DNA from: Saccopteryx bilineata
Lineage: Eukaryota; Chordata; Mammalia; Chiroptera; Emballonuridae
NCBI RefSeq assembly: GCF_036850765.1
Contig: NC_089495.1
Coordinates: forward strand, 197,478,847-197,542,846
Direction of reading: 5' to 3'
Length of the DNA stretch: 64,000 nucleotides
Shown here: piece by piece, positions 46,761 to 59,500 of the stretch
How the letters are laid out: every line of letters begins with the position of its first letter
How positions within the stretch are numbered: position 1 is the stretch's first letter
The notes under the pieces: model-generated
Database searches by the model: none
Seen by the model: the letters and a program-made list of their open reading frames with translations, nothing else
What the model was told of the DNA's origin: nothing
Translations under genes and position numbers: made by a program

Positions 46761-48300
46761 GAGGGGTAGTTTCTCATCCACAGACAGAGAGGCTTTCCAG
46801 AGCCATCGAGATACCAGAGACGACAAGTGACATGGGAGAAGGCACAGCTTCATGCCTGGAGTGGCAGAGACAGGGCACCTACGTGGCCATCCCTAGGAAA
46901 AAGGTCCCAGTAATTCACAAGGAACCAGGAGCGTGGAGTTTGGACCAGGGGCTGAGCCAGAAATACGTCAACTGTTACTATGGCAACTCCCCCATTCACG
47001 GATGTGACCTAAGAAAAGGGTGTACATGTGGGGAAATGTAGCTAATTTACCTTAAAGAAGAAAACAGCAGCACCGTGATATAGGCAGCATTACTATTATG
47101 TGGAAAAATAAAATTCAATAATGAAATTCAGCCAAATGTAAAACAATTGCCAGTGTTTAAGCAGCTGATCACAAGTGAGTTCTTATTTTCTCTCTTTTGA
47201 AATTTTTCTTTATCTAAGTAGTAAAGTACTTAGATATCTTTTATAATACCAAAAAAAAAAAAAATTAAGAGGATAATAATCCAAGCCTTTCTCTGAGAGC
47301 TGTTTTGAAGATTATAATAATGACTAATATTTGAATAGCTCGCAAAGTGCTTTTCACACATGTAATCTCGTTTAATCTTCATAACCAACCTACCTTCCCT
47401 TAGCACTTTGCAAAAGCTTTTATTATTGCACTTAGCAAACTGCGCTGCAATGATCTGTTTATATTGTATCTCTTGTTTCCACCCTAGACGGAAGTACCCC
47501 AAAGATAAGAATCATGTCTTGTTACCCTTCTGCTTGACAACACAGGGTATGAGACATGATAGAAGTTCAATGAATGCTTGGAGATGAGCGGATAATGGCT
47601 GGAAAGATGGAGAGATAGAGAGAAGCAGATGGGGGAGGAGAGAGAGTTCAAGGGAGGAAGGGATGGGAGGGAGGGATGTGTGGATGGACAGGACTCAAGG
47701 GACCAATAGATCATTACTTTTAGACATGAGCATTTGACTGTCCCCAAATCACATAGGTATCCTTAGTGCCTAACAGCCAACCACCACTCCCTCCCCCCAG
47801 AAACAATATTTTTGAAACCTCATGTCTAGTTAACCCTCTCCGTATCTTCCACTTTTGGTGCTCTTTTGGTCAGCCTCTCCTCCTATCTGTCTTCCCCCAT
47901 GCTTTAAATTCCCACGCTGCTCAGTGCTTCCCCTGCCCTGATCCCACATTCCTCTCATCTTACCCAAACCTTCTGACTCAGTAAACGAGTCACAGAAAAC
48001 GCTGCCGCGTCCTCTAACTCTCCTGTTCTGCACTGAAGTAAACCTGGCTGGACCTCGTGTGTGGCCCCACTTCCCCTTCTCCCGGGAGCTTCCTTCTCCC
48101 CCCCCCACCCCACCTCTAGGGCATCTCTGCAGGACATCTCTGGGTTAGGGATTCTCCCTCTGTGCAACCATAATACCACGGACTGGATCTGCCGGTGTAT
48201 TATCTGCTTTAGTGGTTTCTTCATGTTATACAGAAGCCGTACACACAAAGCCAGATTTTCCCTGTAGATGCTTCAGCCTCATTCACAGATTTAGGAAGAT
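46761..48300. other. Mostly single-copy sequence, no gene seen
   Basis: MIR/L2-type scraps at about 47300-47400 (GTAATCTCGTTTAATCTTCA) and 47480-47580. No exon recognised. Confidence 0.4.
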
Positions 48301-48760
48301 TTAACAATTAGATGTTTGCAAAAAACAGGACACAGCCGGTATATGCATCAGGATAATTTCATTTACAAGTGACAGCCAGCTCACACTGGCTGAAGTTAAA
48401 ATGAAAAGACTATATCGGCTCACGGAACTCAGAATGTCCGATGGTGGTTCTGGCCCCAGACCACCGGGCTTTCTTTGCCTTCTTTCTCAGGCGATGCTCT
48501 TCCTTCATGGTGGGAAAGGTGACCACTGGCGACCTCGACTCTATTTATCCCTTTGGCCCACGCTCCAATCTTCCCAGCGTCCATTGTATCAGTCACACGG
48601 AAGAGCTCTCACTGACGCTGGATGGCATCTCATTTCTGAGGTCGAGGGGAACGTAGTATTGTGACTGACAGCCCAACAGGAGCATACGCGTTTGGAACAG
48701 TGGTGGTAGGAACATGGGTCCCTCCAGGTAAAACAACGTGCCCGCTAAATGTAAGCCCAT
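48300..48760. mobile_element. Possible old interspersed repeat, not named
   Basis: ACAAGTGACAGCCAGCTCAC followed by GGCTCACGGAACTCAGAATG and a GGTGGTTCTGGC stretch looks like a diverged mammalian repeat, perhaps related to 5790-6170. Confidence 0.3.
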
Positions 48761-49006
48761 TTACAGCATCTCAGAACAGGTCAGTCGTGGAATCGTTACT
48801 CACACACCAAATAATTGATCCTTCGACTTTTCCCTCTGCATCGATTTCCACCTTGCTAAGAGTTCACAGCATCCAATTGGAACCTGATAAGAAAGGGGGG
48901 GGGGGTTGTCCCTTAACTGTAAACTTACATACAAAATTTTTAGCCATAGTTTCCCCTGGGGAGAAAAGCGGGTGGGGTAGGGGTAGCGTTAAAAAGGAAT
49001 TTGAAG

Positions 49007-49378
49007 GCCCTGGCCGGTTGGCTCAGTGGTAGAGCGTCGGCCTGGCGTGCAGGAGTCCCGGGTTCGATTCCCAGCCAGGGCACACAGGAGAAGTGCCCAT
49101 CTGCTTCTCCACCCCTCCCCCTCTCCTTCTTCTCTATCTCTGTCTTCCTCTCCCACAGCCAAGGCTCCATTGGAGCAAAGTTGGTCCGGGCGCTGAAGAT
49201 GGCTCCTTGGCCTCTGCCTCACGCACTAGAATGGCTCTGGTTGCAACAGAGCGACACCCCAGATGGGCAGAGTATCGCCCCCTGGTGGGTGTGCCGGGTG
49301 GATCCCGGTCGGGCGCATGCGGGAGTCTGCCTGACTGCCTCCCTGTTTCCAACTTCAGAAAAATACCAAAAAAAAGGG
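49007..49378 (+). mobile_element. Bat tRNA-derived SINE (long family)
   Basis: Complete copy: head GCCCTGGCCGGTTGGCTCAG, B box GGTTCGATTCCC, body, short A-rich tail. Target-site duplication AAAAAGGAATTTGA (48991-49004) and AAAAAGGGGGAATTTGA (about 49371-49387). Confidence 0.95.
49276..49288 (-). promoter_or_regulatory. CTCF-core-like motif inside SINE
   Basis: The minus strand reads CCACCAGGGGGCG, identical to the motifs at 8954 and 24409. Confidence 0.4.
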
Positions 49379-49387
49379 GGAATTTGA

Positions 49388-50780
49388 TCTTTTGTTCTTG
49401 TGTATATATTTTTTGGATTGTTTGCTTTTACAAGGTGTATGAAAGAACTGAAAAGCTCCCCATAAACATGGAGACTGAAGCTGCAGGAGCTTAGTTGAGA
49501 GACCGGAGAATGCAGAGGAAGAAATGACGTTTCCGGGGAGACCTGCCCAGAGCTAGAGGGCTGCGTGCCATGGCCCTTGGTCTTGGGAGAGCTCACAGAG
49601 GCATGAGGCAAAGCACGGTGACATCTGTGGTCCCTTCACAAAGCTACAGAGCTGGCACGGAGCTGAGGGAAACTGTTGTTTTTATTAGTGTCGTATTTGC
49701 CTACTGTTTAAATCCGTACTCTCGTGTATCAGGAATTAATTCAAACGTGGAAATTACATTCATTTCCTGGGAACGGTATGCTGATAAATTGAAAATTAAA
49801 TTGGATCGAAAATCTGTTCTATCTTTTTTTTAAAAAAGTCACAGATTTCAGAAAAACGGGCCAACATTAAAATAAGAAAACATCAACTTGGGAATTAATT
49901 TTCCCTCCAAATTTGATAATTATTGAATTACTGTGGATATAAGTTCCAGTTAAATTATCAACCTCATCTAGACAGAATGAGAATGAGAAAAAAAACAAAC
50001 AAAAAAAGGGCCTACAAGTCAAGATGGGTGAATGACGGTATACAATGTAGGTATATTTTGGAATGGGAGAGAAAGTAAATGATATATTTGAATGTCATTA
50101 AAGCTGTCATGAGTGAGAAATGAGGTCACTAAACCTGAAAGGGTGCTCATGATTTGGGAGTCAAATCACCACAGAACGTAGAATGAAGAGAGGCACAGCA
50201 CACCGGAGCTACCGGTGGGATCAGATCAATTTCGCCCAGAGAATACAACGGCATGTGCTGAGAATGACCGTTTAAAGAGCATCGAGATTGTCTATTTGAG
50301 GGTCGTGTTTAGTTTGAAGAGTACGGATAAACTGAGAGAACAGAGTTTTACTGAGACCACCTGATGTTAAAGAATTTTACACTAATCTGAGTGGATGTAA
50401 TTTCCTAAAGCAGGGTTATTTGTTCTCGTCTCAATCCCCCGTGGATGTGGGGAACGGAGAGACGGATAAACAAGTGTTTAACATTCCTGACTAGACCAAA
50501 CCTTTGTGCATTATTCAGGATGCAGCTGCTCGGAGGGAAAATTACAAACAACATCTTTCCACCCAAAGAACAGGAACATGTGATCTTCTAGAAGACACAA
50601 TTGGAGAGGCCTTCCCTGCTTTATTTTGTTAATAGTAGGTCTATCCAGAGAGATTTTTATACTGGATCTGCCCAAGGAACCAAGGGGAGCAGAAGGCATC
50701 TCAGAATCAAAGACAAGGAACTGTGACATCAAACTGGTGATTGCAAACCCACTTAAGGTGTTTAAAACAAGCACTACTCC
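49388..50780. other. Single-copy sequence, no gene seen
   Basis: AT-rich, low in recognised repeats. No exon evident. Confidence 0.4.
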
Positions 50781-50784
50781 GAGA

Positions 50785-51165
50785 AAGACAAGTGGCACAT
50801 GATTTCACTTATATGTGGAAGCTAATGAACAAAACAGAATAGAAATAGACTCCTAGATACAGAGAATGAACAGTTGTCAGAGGGAAGGGGGTTAGGGGCT
50901 GGGTAGAAAAGGTAACGGGATTAAGTGGTACAAATAGGTAATTACAGAAGAGCCACAGAGATATAGATTACCACGTAGGGCATAGAGTCAATAATATCAA
51001 GGTAAATATGTATGGGGCCAGGTGGGAGCTTGAAACAGTGAGGGGGGAGAGGGGAGGGGACGGACACTGGAAAGTACATGATTCTCTAAACCACCTTGCT
51101 GTAGATCTGAAATTAATGCAAAATAATACTGACTGCAAACTATAATTAAAATTTTTTAAGTTAGT
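50785..51165 (+). mobile_element. L1 3'UTR fragment (L1MA-like)
   Basis: CATGATTTCACTTATATGTG, AGACTCCTAGATACAGAGAA and GATCTGAAATTAATGCAAAA parallel the 3'UTR at 21680-22010. Confidence 0.85.
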
Positions 51166-51175
51166 TTTTAAAATA

Positions 51176-52574
51176 AAACATGGAACTACTACTGGGCAGG
51201 ACAAAAGGGCTGTTTTTACCAGCCCTCCTACCCCATGTCCATAGAACCTCAAACCAACTTTTGTATTATCTTCAGCTGATTGGTTATATGTCCAGTCACA
51301 GAGCAAAGGGACAAATGTTGACCACACAGTTTAATCTTTTGTCTCTTTACTGGCCCCCACCACCTGGAATGCATCATGAATTAATTCTGTAATTAGGCTG
51401 TGAAGAACATAATTATATTTTATTCTTTGGGTGCTAAAGCGTTTATTTGTTTAACATAATCCTCTGTTCCGATCTATAAATTGGACCCTGTTTTAGCAGG
51501 TAGGTTTTTGGGTTTTTGTTTATTTGTTTTTGTTTTGAGCCTCAAAATAAAGAGAAAAAAATAGTTCTGTCCTCTTTCCTTCTCTAAAAAGCCATGATCG
51601 TCAACTCAGATAACACCTAAGACAGTTAATAAAATTAAAAGAAGTGAGGTGGGTGAGAATAGGGAATGGTGGGGAGTGTGGCAAACTGAAGAGTCTGTGC
51701 GCATTTGCCCCTCTGAGAAGGAACAGCAGCTATTTAACATTCGCTGGATGCTGCCATGTGGAAATTCAAGCCCAGGGTTACTAGCCCTTCTAGTATTTTC
51801 AAGAGAAGCCATAAATCCAGACAGTCAATAAAAGATCCGGATATTTCAAGGCTGGCCGAATTTTTCTTTATTACACTCCTTATACCAAAGAAAACATACC
51901 TGTCATGCTGAGTTAGCCTGTGGATCGCCAGTTTGAACTCACGATATAATTAAAGGTAAAAGTCTAGTTGTGGAAGGCATTTTAAGCACCATGGCAATGT
52001 GGCACTCACCCTAAGGACAAGGCAATTAGGACATAGTTCACGGGTCCTTGGGCAAACATGGGTAAGGCCCAGACTTGGTGAGATGGTCCAAAGCCACTCT
52101 CTTCAGCACCAACGTGCCACTGTTGTTGCTGGGAGGTGTCTGCTATACCTCAACTGGGGCTCATGCTATTTAACAATGTATGAATGTTTCTATTCATAGG
52201 CCCCTCACAAACCATAGGACACTGCCTTTTTGGAAATCATAAACTTTTAATAATCTAATGTTAACCAAGGAAAACAGGTTACAAGTAGGTTCTAAATGAT
52301 TTAACCACAGAAATTGTTCTTTATAAATTGAGACAAGTGGGGATGTTGAATTCAGGAACCACCAAAAAAGGGGGGGAGGGGTGGGGCAGAATGAGGCCTC
52401 AATGAAATAATAACAGATAAAACTGTTAAGATTTCAAGGAGTTGGGTATATCAATGTATTTAACACAATATTTACGTGGCAACTGATGTGTACATGTACT
52501 GTGCTAAGAGGTACACATACACACGTTATCTAATCTTTGCCGCAGTCCTGTGCCTCAGTTTGGGATCCTGCAGA
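51176..52574. other. Single-copy sequence, no gene seen
   Basis: No confident repeat or exon. A G-rich stretch lies at about 52368-52388. Confidence 0.4.
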
Positions 52575-52900
52575 GGTGCAACCTAAGAAAAAATGTGAGT
52601 GTAAGTGTTTATTTAAGAGGTGATTGCAAGAAACACTAGTAGGGAGCTAGAAAAGTGAGACAGAGAAAGGAAGGAAGGAAGTCAGAAATGGTATGGCAAG
52701 CAGTTCCCACCGTGAGAAATTGGATCTCAGTGCCACCAGGGAGCTCTGGGAGATGGAGTGGATTATGCACCGCCATTACCCATTCAAGCAGAGGAGGAGC
52801 TGGGACACTTATACAGCTCCCTTTAGTCCTGGATCTCACTAGTTCCTTGGCAGTTCCAGCTGCCATGCTTGTGAGCAGAACAGTCTTTGGCAGCATGACA
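52575..52900 (+). mobile_element. Unnamed old repeat, copy A
   Basis: GTTTATTTAAGAGGTGATTG, GAAACACTAGTAGGGAGCTA, AAAGTGAGACAGAGAAAGG. The same order of blocks recurs at about 54640 and 55680, suggesting one family. Confidence 0.4.
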
Positions 52901-53910
52901 GAACACACACACACCCCCCCCGGAAAAGAAAGGCAGGTGCTGGCAATAAAAAGTTAGGTCAACATGCACAGAAATGGTAAGATCCAAAGACCTACAGGTG
53001 GAGTACAAAGAGTGTCTACTACAGCCCCTTAGGGTAGATCCTACCGCACTATACAAATGAGGAGACATGTGGGGCTCTCCAAGCAGAAAACACTGCCTGG
53101 TATTGCCTCCTTGGAAGGATGCCAGTCAGGCACATGCAGACTAGACCCCTTCGAGAGCTAGGGATGTGGAGGGCACCAGTTGTCAGCCCCTTTGAGAGCC
53201 AGAGGCGGCGGCACTGGCAGACTGTGTGCGTTAGTCCCTGGGTTTAAGCATCAATAATGCACCAGCAGGCATCAGCCACCAGAGCTTTGATGCAGTGAAG
53301 TCTATGACGCTTGGGCACCGTCATAGATGGGAGACATCACAATGAGCTGACACAGGAAAGGAAGAAAATGACAAATACCATATGCTAACCAAAAGGCCAT
53401 TGTGCAGGACTAGTGATGCGAGCCACACCTGGAGACGCTGATAGCATCCTGTGAAAAAGCACATCTCCCTAGACTGTTTGTAACAATTTAGAGTAACCCA
53501 ACTCTTTATCTTTTAGTGACAGAAATCAAAACATTTAAGGTACCCTGGGCTTCAGAAATAAGTTCTCTTCCACCACTGAAGGTTGTACCATTAATTTAAA
53601 GTGACATAGGTCAATTACCAAACTACAAAATGTCAGTTAACATCTTTGGTAACTGAATACAAAATGAACCAACTAACACTGTCTTGTTATAACCCCATTG
53701 TGTATAAGAATTAGATTTAAATGCTTAATGAATGTATGAAAATATAATTACCAAGTTATTGAGCTTGTAGAGGTGATTAATAACTGTGCCATCGACTTTT
53801 CCACTACGCTCTTGAGTTCTTAAACTGGAATATTTCTGATGGGGTCTCTTCCCTGTCACCTTTTTTTGCTCTTTTTAGTCTTTTTGATCACTTTCAACCT
53901 GCCTCCTTGT
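52901..53910. other. Single-copy sequence, no gene seen
   Basis: No recognised repeat or exon. Confidence 0.4.
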
Positions 53911-53911
53911 C

Positions 53912-54062
53912 ATGAACTGAATGTTTGTGTCCCCTGATATTCATAAAGTGAAGCCTTAACCCTCCATGTGATGGTATTTGGAGGTCATGGGGGGTAGTGT
54001 CTGTCCTCCTCATGGATTTAATGCCCTTGTAAGAAGAGGAAGGGACATAAGAGCTAGCCCTC

Positions 54063-54094
<32 letters not shown>

Positions 54095-54335
54095 CCTACC
54101 TACCTACTTATTTACCTACCTACCCCTACACGCATGCACCAAGGAAAATTCACCTGAGCACATAGCAAGAAGGCTGCCACCTACCAGCCAGGAAGAGAGC
54201 CCTCAACAGGAACCAAATCTACCAGCACTCTGATCTTGGACTTTCAGCCTCTAGAACTAGGAGAAATGACTGTTGTTTAAGCCACCCACACTGTTACACT
54301 TTGTTATAGCAGCCTGAGTGATGAAGACACTTCCC
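53912..54335 (+). mobile_element. MaLR (MLT1/MST-type) LTR
   Basis: Nearly complete LTR: ATGAACTGAATGTTTGTGTC at the 5' end, TGTGATGGTATTTGGAGG, then AGCCAGGAAGAGAGCCCTCA, TTGTTTAAGCCACCCACACT and TAGCAGCCTGAGTGATGAAG at the 3' end. The middle holds an expanded tetranucleotide array. Confidence 0.9.
54060..54124 (+). repeat. (TCTA)n(CCTA)n microsatellite within the LTR
   Basis: About 8 TCTA units followed by CCTA/CTTA variants. It sits where MaLR LTRs normally carry a CT-rich run, so it probably grew from that run. Confidence 0.92.
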
Positions 54336-54539
54336 CATTGGGCTCTAAAATGCCTGGGAATTGGACACTGCCATTATTCACTCTGTATTTCTAGGACCTA
54401 AGGAAGAGCCTGACACATAGTAGGTGCTTGTGAATGAATGAGGAAGCCTTCCTTTGTGGTTGCACACAAGTTGTGTCTTCATTGTGGGATACAACATAGA
54501 ATTGAATGATCATATTCAGAAAAGATAAATGAGTTCACA

Positions 54540-54640
54540 TCTTGGGTCTACCACTCATTAACTGAGCAACCAGGATCAAGTCCCCTTGACCTCTCTGAAT
54601 ATCAATTTTCTTTATTGTAAAATGATGGTTGTCTTAGCTT
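54540..54640 (-). mobile_element. MIR fragment, antisense
   Basis: CTACCACTCATTAACTGAGC, CCTTGACCTCTCTGAATATC and TTATTGTAAAATGATGG are the antisense MIR core. Confidence 0.7.
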
Positions 54641-55015
54641 GGGTTCTTCAAAGTGATCCTTGAGCTAGGACTTGAATGTAAGTGGTTCTCAGTGGTGGGT
54701 GAGGAAGTAGAGAAAAGTGACAGAGAGAAGGGAGAAAAGCCAATTAGGAATGTGTTCATGAGCGGGTTGCCACTGTGGGCCACCAGAGTGCGAGCCCACG
54801 GGGGGGAGCTCCGAGAAACGGTGTAGAGCAGGTCCCTGGAAACTTCACACAGGTCAGAGGCTGAGACAGGTTATCTGCTGACTGCATTCTCACTGGCTAA
54901 GCGCTACCCCCAATGTCTTTAATCCTACTTTCAGGTTCTATCCATGTGCAGTAGACTAAAGCAAGCTTCCGTGGGGCCAGATAAAGACAGCTGAGGTAGA
55001 GAGCTGTTATATTGA
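54641..55015 (+). mobile_element. Unnamed old repeat, copy B
   Basis: Same block order as copy A, and longer: AGGTCCCTGGAAACTTCACA, GAGACAGGTTATCTGCTGAC, GGGGCCAGATAAAGACAGCT. Confidence 0.45.
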
Positions 55016-55679
55016 TAGGAATCATGGCTGCAGATGAGTTCTGGTGGGCCAAGGTGAGACCAGGCAGGACATCACCAGCATCTGCTACAGAAACAACACC
55101 TGTGCCATCGAACCTCCTCACAGAGAGGTCAGGGGTATTAAATGAGGAAAGGTATATAGAGCACCAACGACAGTGCCAGGTCCATGCAAAATCCCCTATA
55201 CATTTCTGTGGTGGTGACTGCAGGGGTTTTTCTTGTTAATAACGTCTTGGGGTGAAAATTGCAATCACAGGGAGAATACTTGAATGTACAAGTCAGCGCC
55301 ACAATGCTGCCGTCTGCTCTGAATCAAGGTCTTTCGCAGTGAAAAAAATATTCTCGCTGTCCCCGCAGAGCTCACATTCCATGTGGCACAGCCTGACACT
55401 GAAGCAAGTGTGATGTCCGGCTCCGCCTCACTTCATCTTTGTCTGGACCTGACCTTTCTTGTGGCATCAAGGGAGAAGGAAAGCCATCAATGTGCACATG
55501 TTTTATTGCTAACTAAACTAACATACAGACTACAACATCCCCTCCACAAAATCGTGTACCACATACAGGCCTTACGTGCGACAGTCACTGCCTTCGCCTC
55601 TACGTGTTTATTCCGATGGGATTCTTTCTCCCTCCTGACCACTATTCCCCATCAGCAGTGTCTCGCTTTCTGTTCCCTC
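55016..55679. other. Single-copy sequence, no gene seen
   Basis: The open frame at 55383-55694 has no recognisable domain. Confidence 0.4.
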
Positions 55680-56050
55680 AGAAGTAGACGCTAAGAGGAT
55701 TCAAGAGCAAAGAGTTCATTCGGAAGATGACTTCAGGAAACTGCAACAGGGAAGCGAGAAAGTGAGACACAGAAAAGACGATAACCAGCAGAGGTGTATT
55801 AGTCATCAAGTATCACTGGGGGCAACTGGATCTTCACTGTGCTGGCAACTCTGAGTCAGTGGAGAACAGACACCTTAGCATTATCCCACCTAAGAGATGA
55901 GGAATCCTGAGTATCTGACATACAGCTCCTGTTAGGCACTGGTGGAAGCTGGCTCCCAGAGGATGCTAGTTCCCTGGCTCTGGCCTGCTGAGCTTAGCCA
56001 GCCGAGTGGGCTCCACTTGCCAGAGAAAGCCTCAGGCAGTCAGAAGTGGG
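55680..56050 (+). mobile_element. Unnamed old repeat, copy C
   Basis: AGAGTTCATTCGGAAGATGA and GAAAGTGAGACACAGAAAAG match the start of copies A and B. Confidence 0.4.
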
Positions 56051-56129
56051 TGCAAAAAGGATGCTCAATTGAGAGCTCTTGGGTAAGCTGATAACACAAG
56101 GCCACAGGGAAAAGATTCACTCCACAACA

Positions 56130-56222
56130 TGAGGCCAGGGACTGTGTCTGTCTTCTTCATCAAGGATCCCCAGTTCCTAACACATTCTCTGGAATGTAGT
56201 AAGCATTCAATAAATACTTTGG
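56130..56222 (+). mobile_element. L2 3' terminus
   Basis: AGGGACTGTGTCTGTCTTCT, ATCCCCAGTTCCTAACACAT and AAGCATTCAATAAATACTTT match the 3' end of L2. The tetranucleotide array begins immediately after. Confidence 0.7.
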
Positions 56223-56533
56223 GATGCATGCATGGATGGGTGCATGCATAGATGGGTGCATTTGTGTGTAGATGCTGCTTGTGTGCATGCATGGATGGAT
56301 GCATGCATGAATGGATGGATGGATGGATGGATGGATGGATGGATGGATGGACGGATGGACGGACGGACGGATGCATGGATGGATGGATGGATGGATGGAT
56401 GGATGGATGGATGGATGGATGGATGCGTGGATGGATGGATGCGTGGATGGATGGATGCGTGGATGGATGGATGCGTGGATGGATGGATGCGTGGATGGAT
56501 GGATGCGTGGATGGATGGATGCATGGATGGCAT
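56223..56533 (+). repeat. (ATGG)n array with a 16-bp higher-order unit
   Basis: Imperfect GATG/CATG units first, then (GGAT)n (about 56310-56424) with a few ACGG variants, then six 16-bp units GCGTGGATGGATGGAT (56425-56520). All frames on both strands are forced open by the repeat. Confidence 0.97.
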
Positions 56534-56539
56534 TTGCAC

Positions 56540-59500
56540 CGAGTCTTAAAGGATGAGTGGGCATTCACTGGGCACTTCACTCAAAATTTCAGCATTTTGT
56601 AGAACATGCCTCCGTGTTGGGAATGCTCTCAGGGTAACCCATTACTTTGTTTACAATCTGCAGCTGCTTAGATTGACAGCTCCTTCTATGGAGGCATTAT
56701 CTGCCTTCCTGTAACTTCTACTCTCTTATCCTACTTTTGCCTTTGGAAACCACAAAAAATTCTAACTTCTCTTTCATATCAGTTTTTCAGATACTTAATA
56801 TCATGTCTCTGCTTTCCCAAACTCATACATCCCTGGCTTCTCCTCAGTGCCCCACACCAAAGAGTCTCATCCAGGTCTTATTTGACCACATGACATTAGA
56901 TTGGGGTCCTCAAATCAAGTACAGTATAGAATAGAATACTGGATAGTAACTATGGTGTCCTCCAGATCTGGGTTCCAAAAAACTACCAGTTGTGTGACTT
57001 GGGGCAATTTGTCGCTTATCTCACTGGAAGCTACAGTGGGCATTTAATAAAGTTTTATTCTTTTTCATTGAACTTACTTTTTCTCCACCATGGTGCTGCT
57101 AAGTCAGACCCCTCTGCCCTACCCAGCCCACCCAGCCCCAGAATTGTGAGTTTTCAATCTAGAACCAGGATGAATAATACCAGAAAGAGACCCCCATCAC
57201 CGGGCCCACCGCACAGAGACTTCAGTCTGCTCTGGGCTTCCCTCCCTCCCGCCCAGCAGCCAGTTCAGCAGCCGTCCTTGCTCCTGCCCAAGCTGGAATA
57301 AGTATGACTCACTTGTTCACCTGCTGAGCAAAGGGACTGATTACCCGAGGAAGGGAAGTGTCGTCCGCAGAAATCAATTCAGATGCGGCTTTGAAAAGGT
57401 TGGCTGGCTGCACAGGATTAGATATTGATCTCGCTTGTTTTCCTGGTTATTTCTCTGTTCGCCACCTGTGCAGGCCACTTCTAATCTCCTCCTAACACCA
57501 AACAAGACAAGAGAGCTCAGCCCAGAGCAGACGCGGCACGGAACATGAAGGAATTCCCAATGTTCGTATCCAGAAAACCATGAACACCGGGGGAGGAAGA
57601 GCTCTCAACACTGCAAGACAACGCAGGATTGCGTGGAAAATGCAAACCAAACTGGACGCACAGACTGAGCCTGGGGGGGGGGAAGCCCAGTCTTCACATC
57701 TGCCCCCACGGGACCCTTAGTTGAATCAGGAAGAGGGGAAAGGGCATTGAGCTAAATGCCTCTGTGGACCCTCTAGGAATCCTATGAATGGAAATTTAGG
57801 GCATCAAAACAAGAGCCCGGATTAAAACCTATACGGATACAGTAAGAAAACAATGAGAGAATATTGTTCCACCTACCAACTTAGAAAAGGTTTTTGGAAT
57901 GATAATATTTGAGCGATGGCAAGCGTTGAAGGAAAGGGAAGCCGCGAATACCCGTCTGGAGGACAATGTGACAATGCACTTCAAAAGCTGCAAAATTCAT
58001 TGTACACTTTGCACCAGTAATTCTACTCCTCGAAACTGATAATTGAGAGTAATTGAAATGAAATTGAAAATGTAATTAAGTGTGTGCAAAAAAAAAAAAA
58101 AAAAAAAGTGTGCACAAGGCTTTGCTACAAATTAAAAGGCACATGCCCCTTCCTGTGACACAGATTGGGACAGAAGGTCGGTTGGGAAGGCCAGATGGAG
58201 CGGGGCACCGCACGGAACCGCCCCAGGACGCTGGGTAGAGGAGGGGCCAGACCTGAAGCAGAGGAAGCAAATGCCAAGGCCAAGAGGTCCTTTGCCTGCC
58301 AATGCACATTAGCCATCGCTGTGTGAAGACTGCGGTGAAGACTGCGTCCTGGCTAGAGATGGTACTTTATAAAAGGGGGCGCAGGCAATAAAATGGAAAA
58401 GTGTGTCATCTGTTACAAAAGCAACTGTGGGAAATCAAGGTGGGAGGTGGGTGGATGCAAAGAAAGAACAGGGGGTTAATTCCACACTGCGAGTCAGTAA
58501 GGCTCCAGCAGGGTGTGACTCACGAACTGAGTCTTGACAATGAGTAGGACTTCACCAAGAAGGCAGATGGGGGAGGGCCACTGGAAGGTATAAGAAAACA
58601 TTTGTGGAAGTGCGTGTGGATAGATAAGAGATGAGAGGTACCTTTGGAGAGCAGTATATATGGTAAGATCATGAGGGTCCTTATGAGCCCCAGGGAAGAG
58701 CCTGGGTCACAATGACCCACAGTGGTCTTCCAACACCGGAGACGTGGAAGCCGAACAGTGACTCACGCTTTCCTTTAAAAAACAAAGTCAAGGGCCTCGA
58801 ACTTTTGACTCAGGTCTCCTCTCTGTCTGTCCCCCTCATGACATTTCTTCTTAAAATTTATTTAAAAGCTCAAGCTCTAAAAAAAATACGTGAGGAGCAT
58901 CTCTTGCTTCCAGGACCATTTGAGACTGCTCCGATTAGAAAACGCTCTCTCTTACCAATCTCACTGCCTCTTCTCATCCTTGCAGATATAGGCCACTCTC
59001 ACCTTTGCAGGCCAACGTTCTGTATGAGATGGAATCACTGAGCCCGTTTACTCTGTTGACGATTGTCATAAACTCTTTACCGCCTTAAACAGAAATCGGA
59101 TAAGACAACCTTATAGAGAAATTGGGTGACGCAACATGTGACTGGCTGCAGCTTTCACTGCCCCTTCCTCTATGGAAGGAAACCAATTGTGGGCTAGATA
59201 GAATTAGTATTCATCCCTGGGTTATTTATGCTCATGTAGAATCAGTCCCTAATAGCAATGTGACAGTCAGGGTCAACAGTGAGTATCCTGACAGGTAAGA
59301 TTATAATTTTCAGTGCAGGACAAAACAGGATCTGTTCTAGCCATCTTTCTTTTTAATGACATTTCAGTAATTCAAATTGGCCTTGGGTGAGATAGACACA
59401 CATCTACCAACCATGGAGGGGGTCTGGGGGAGATAACATTCTCTTTTAAATTGACACATGGTTTTGTTGTCACATACTAAAAGAGTCCTGACTGTACAAC

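Noticed and set aside
56065..56602. Repetitive open frames (MDGW... on plus, HPSI... on minus)
   Set aside because: The tetranucleotide array has no stop codon in these frames; this is low-complexity sequence, not a gene.
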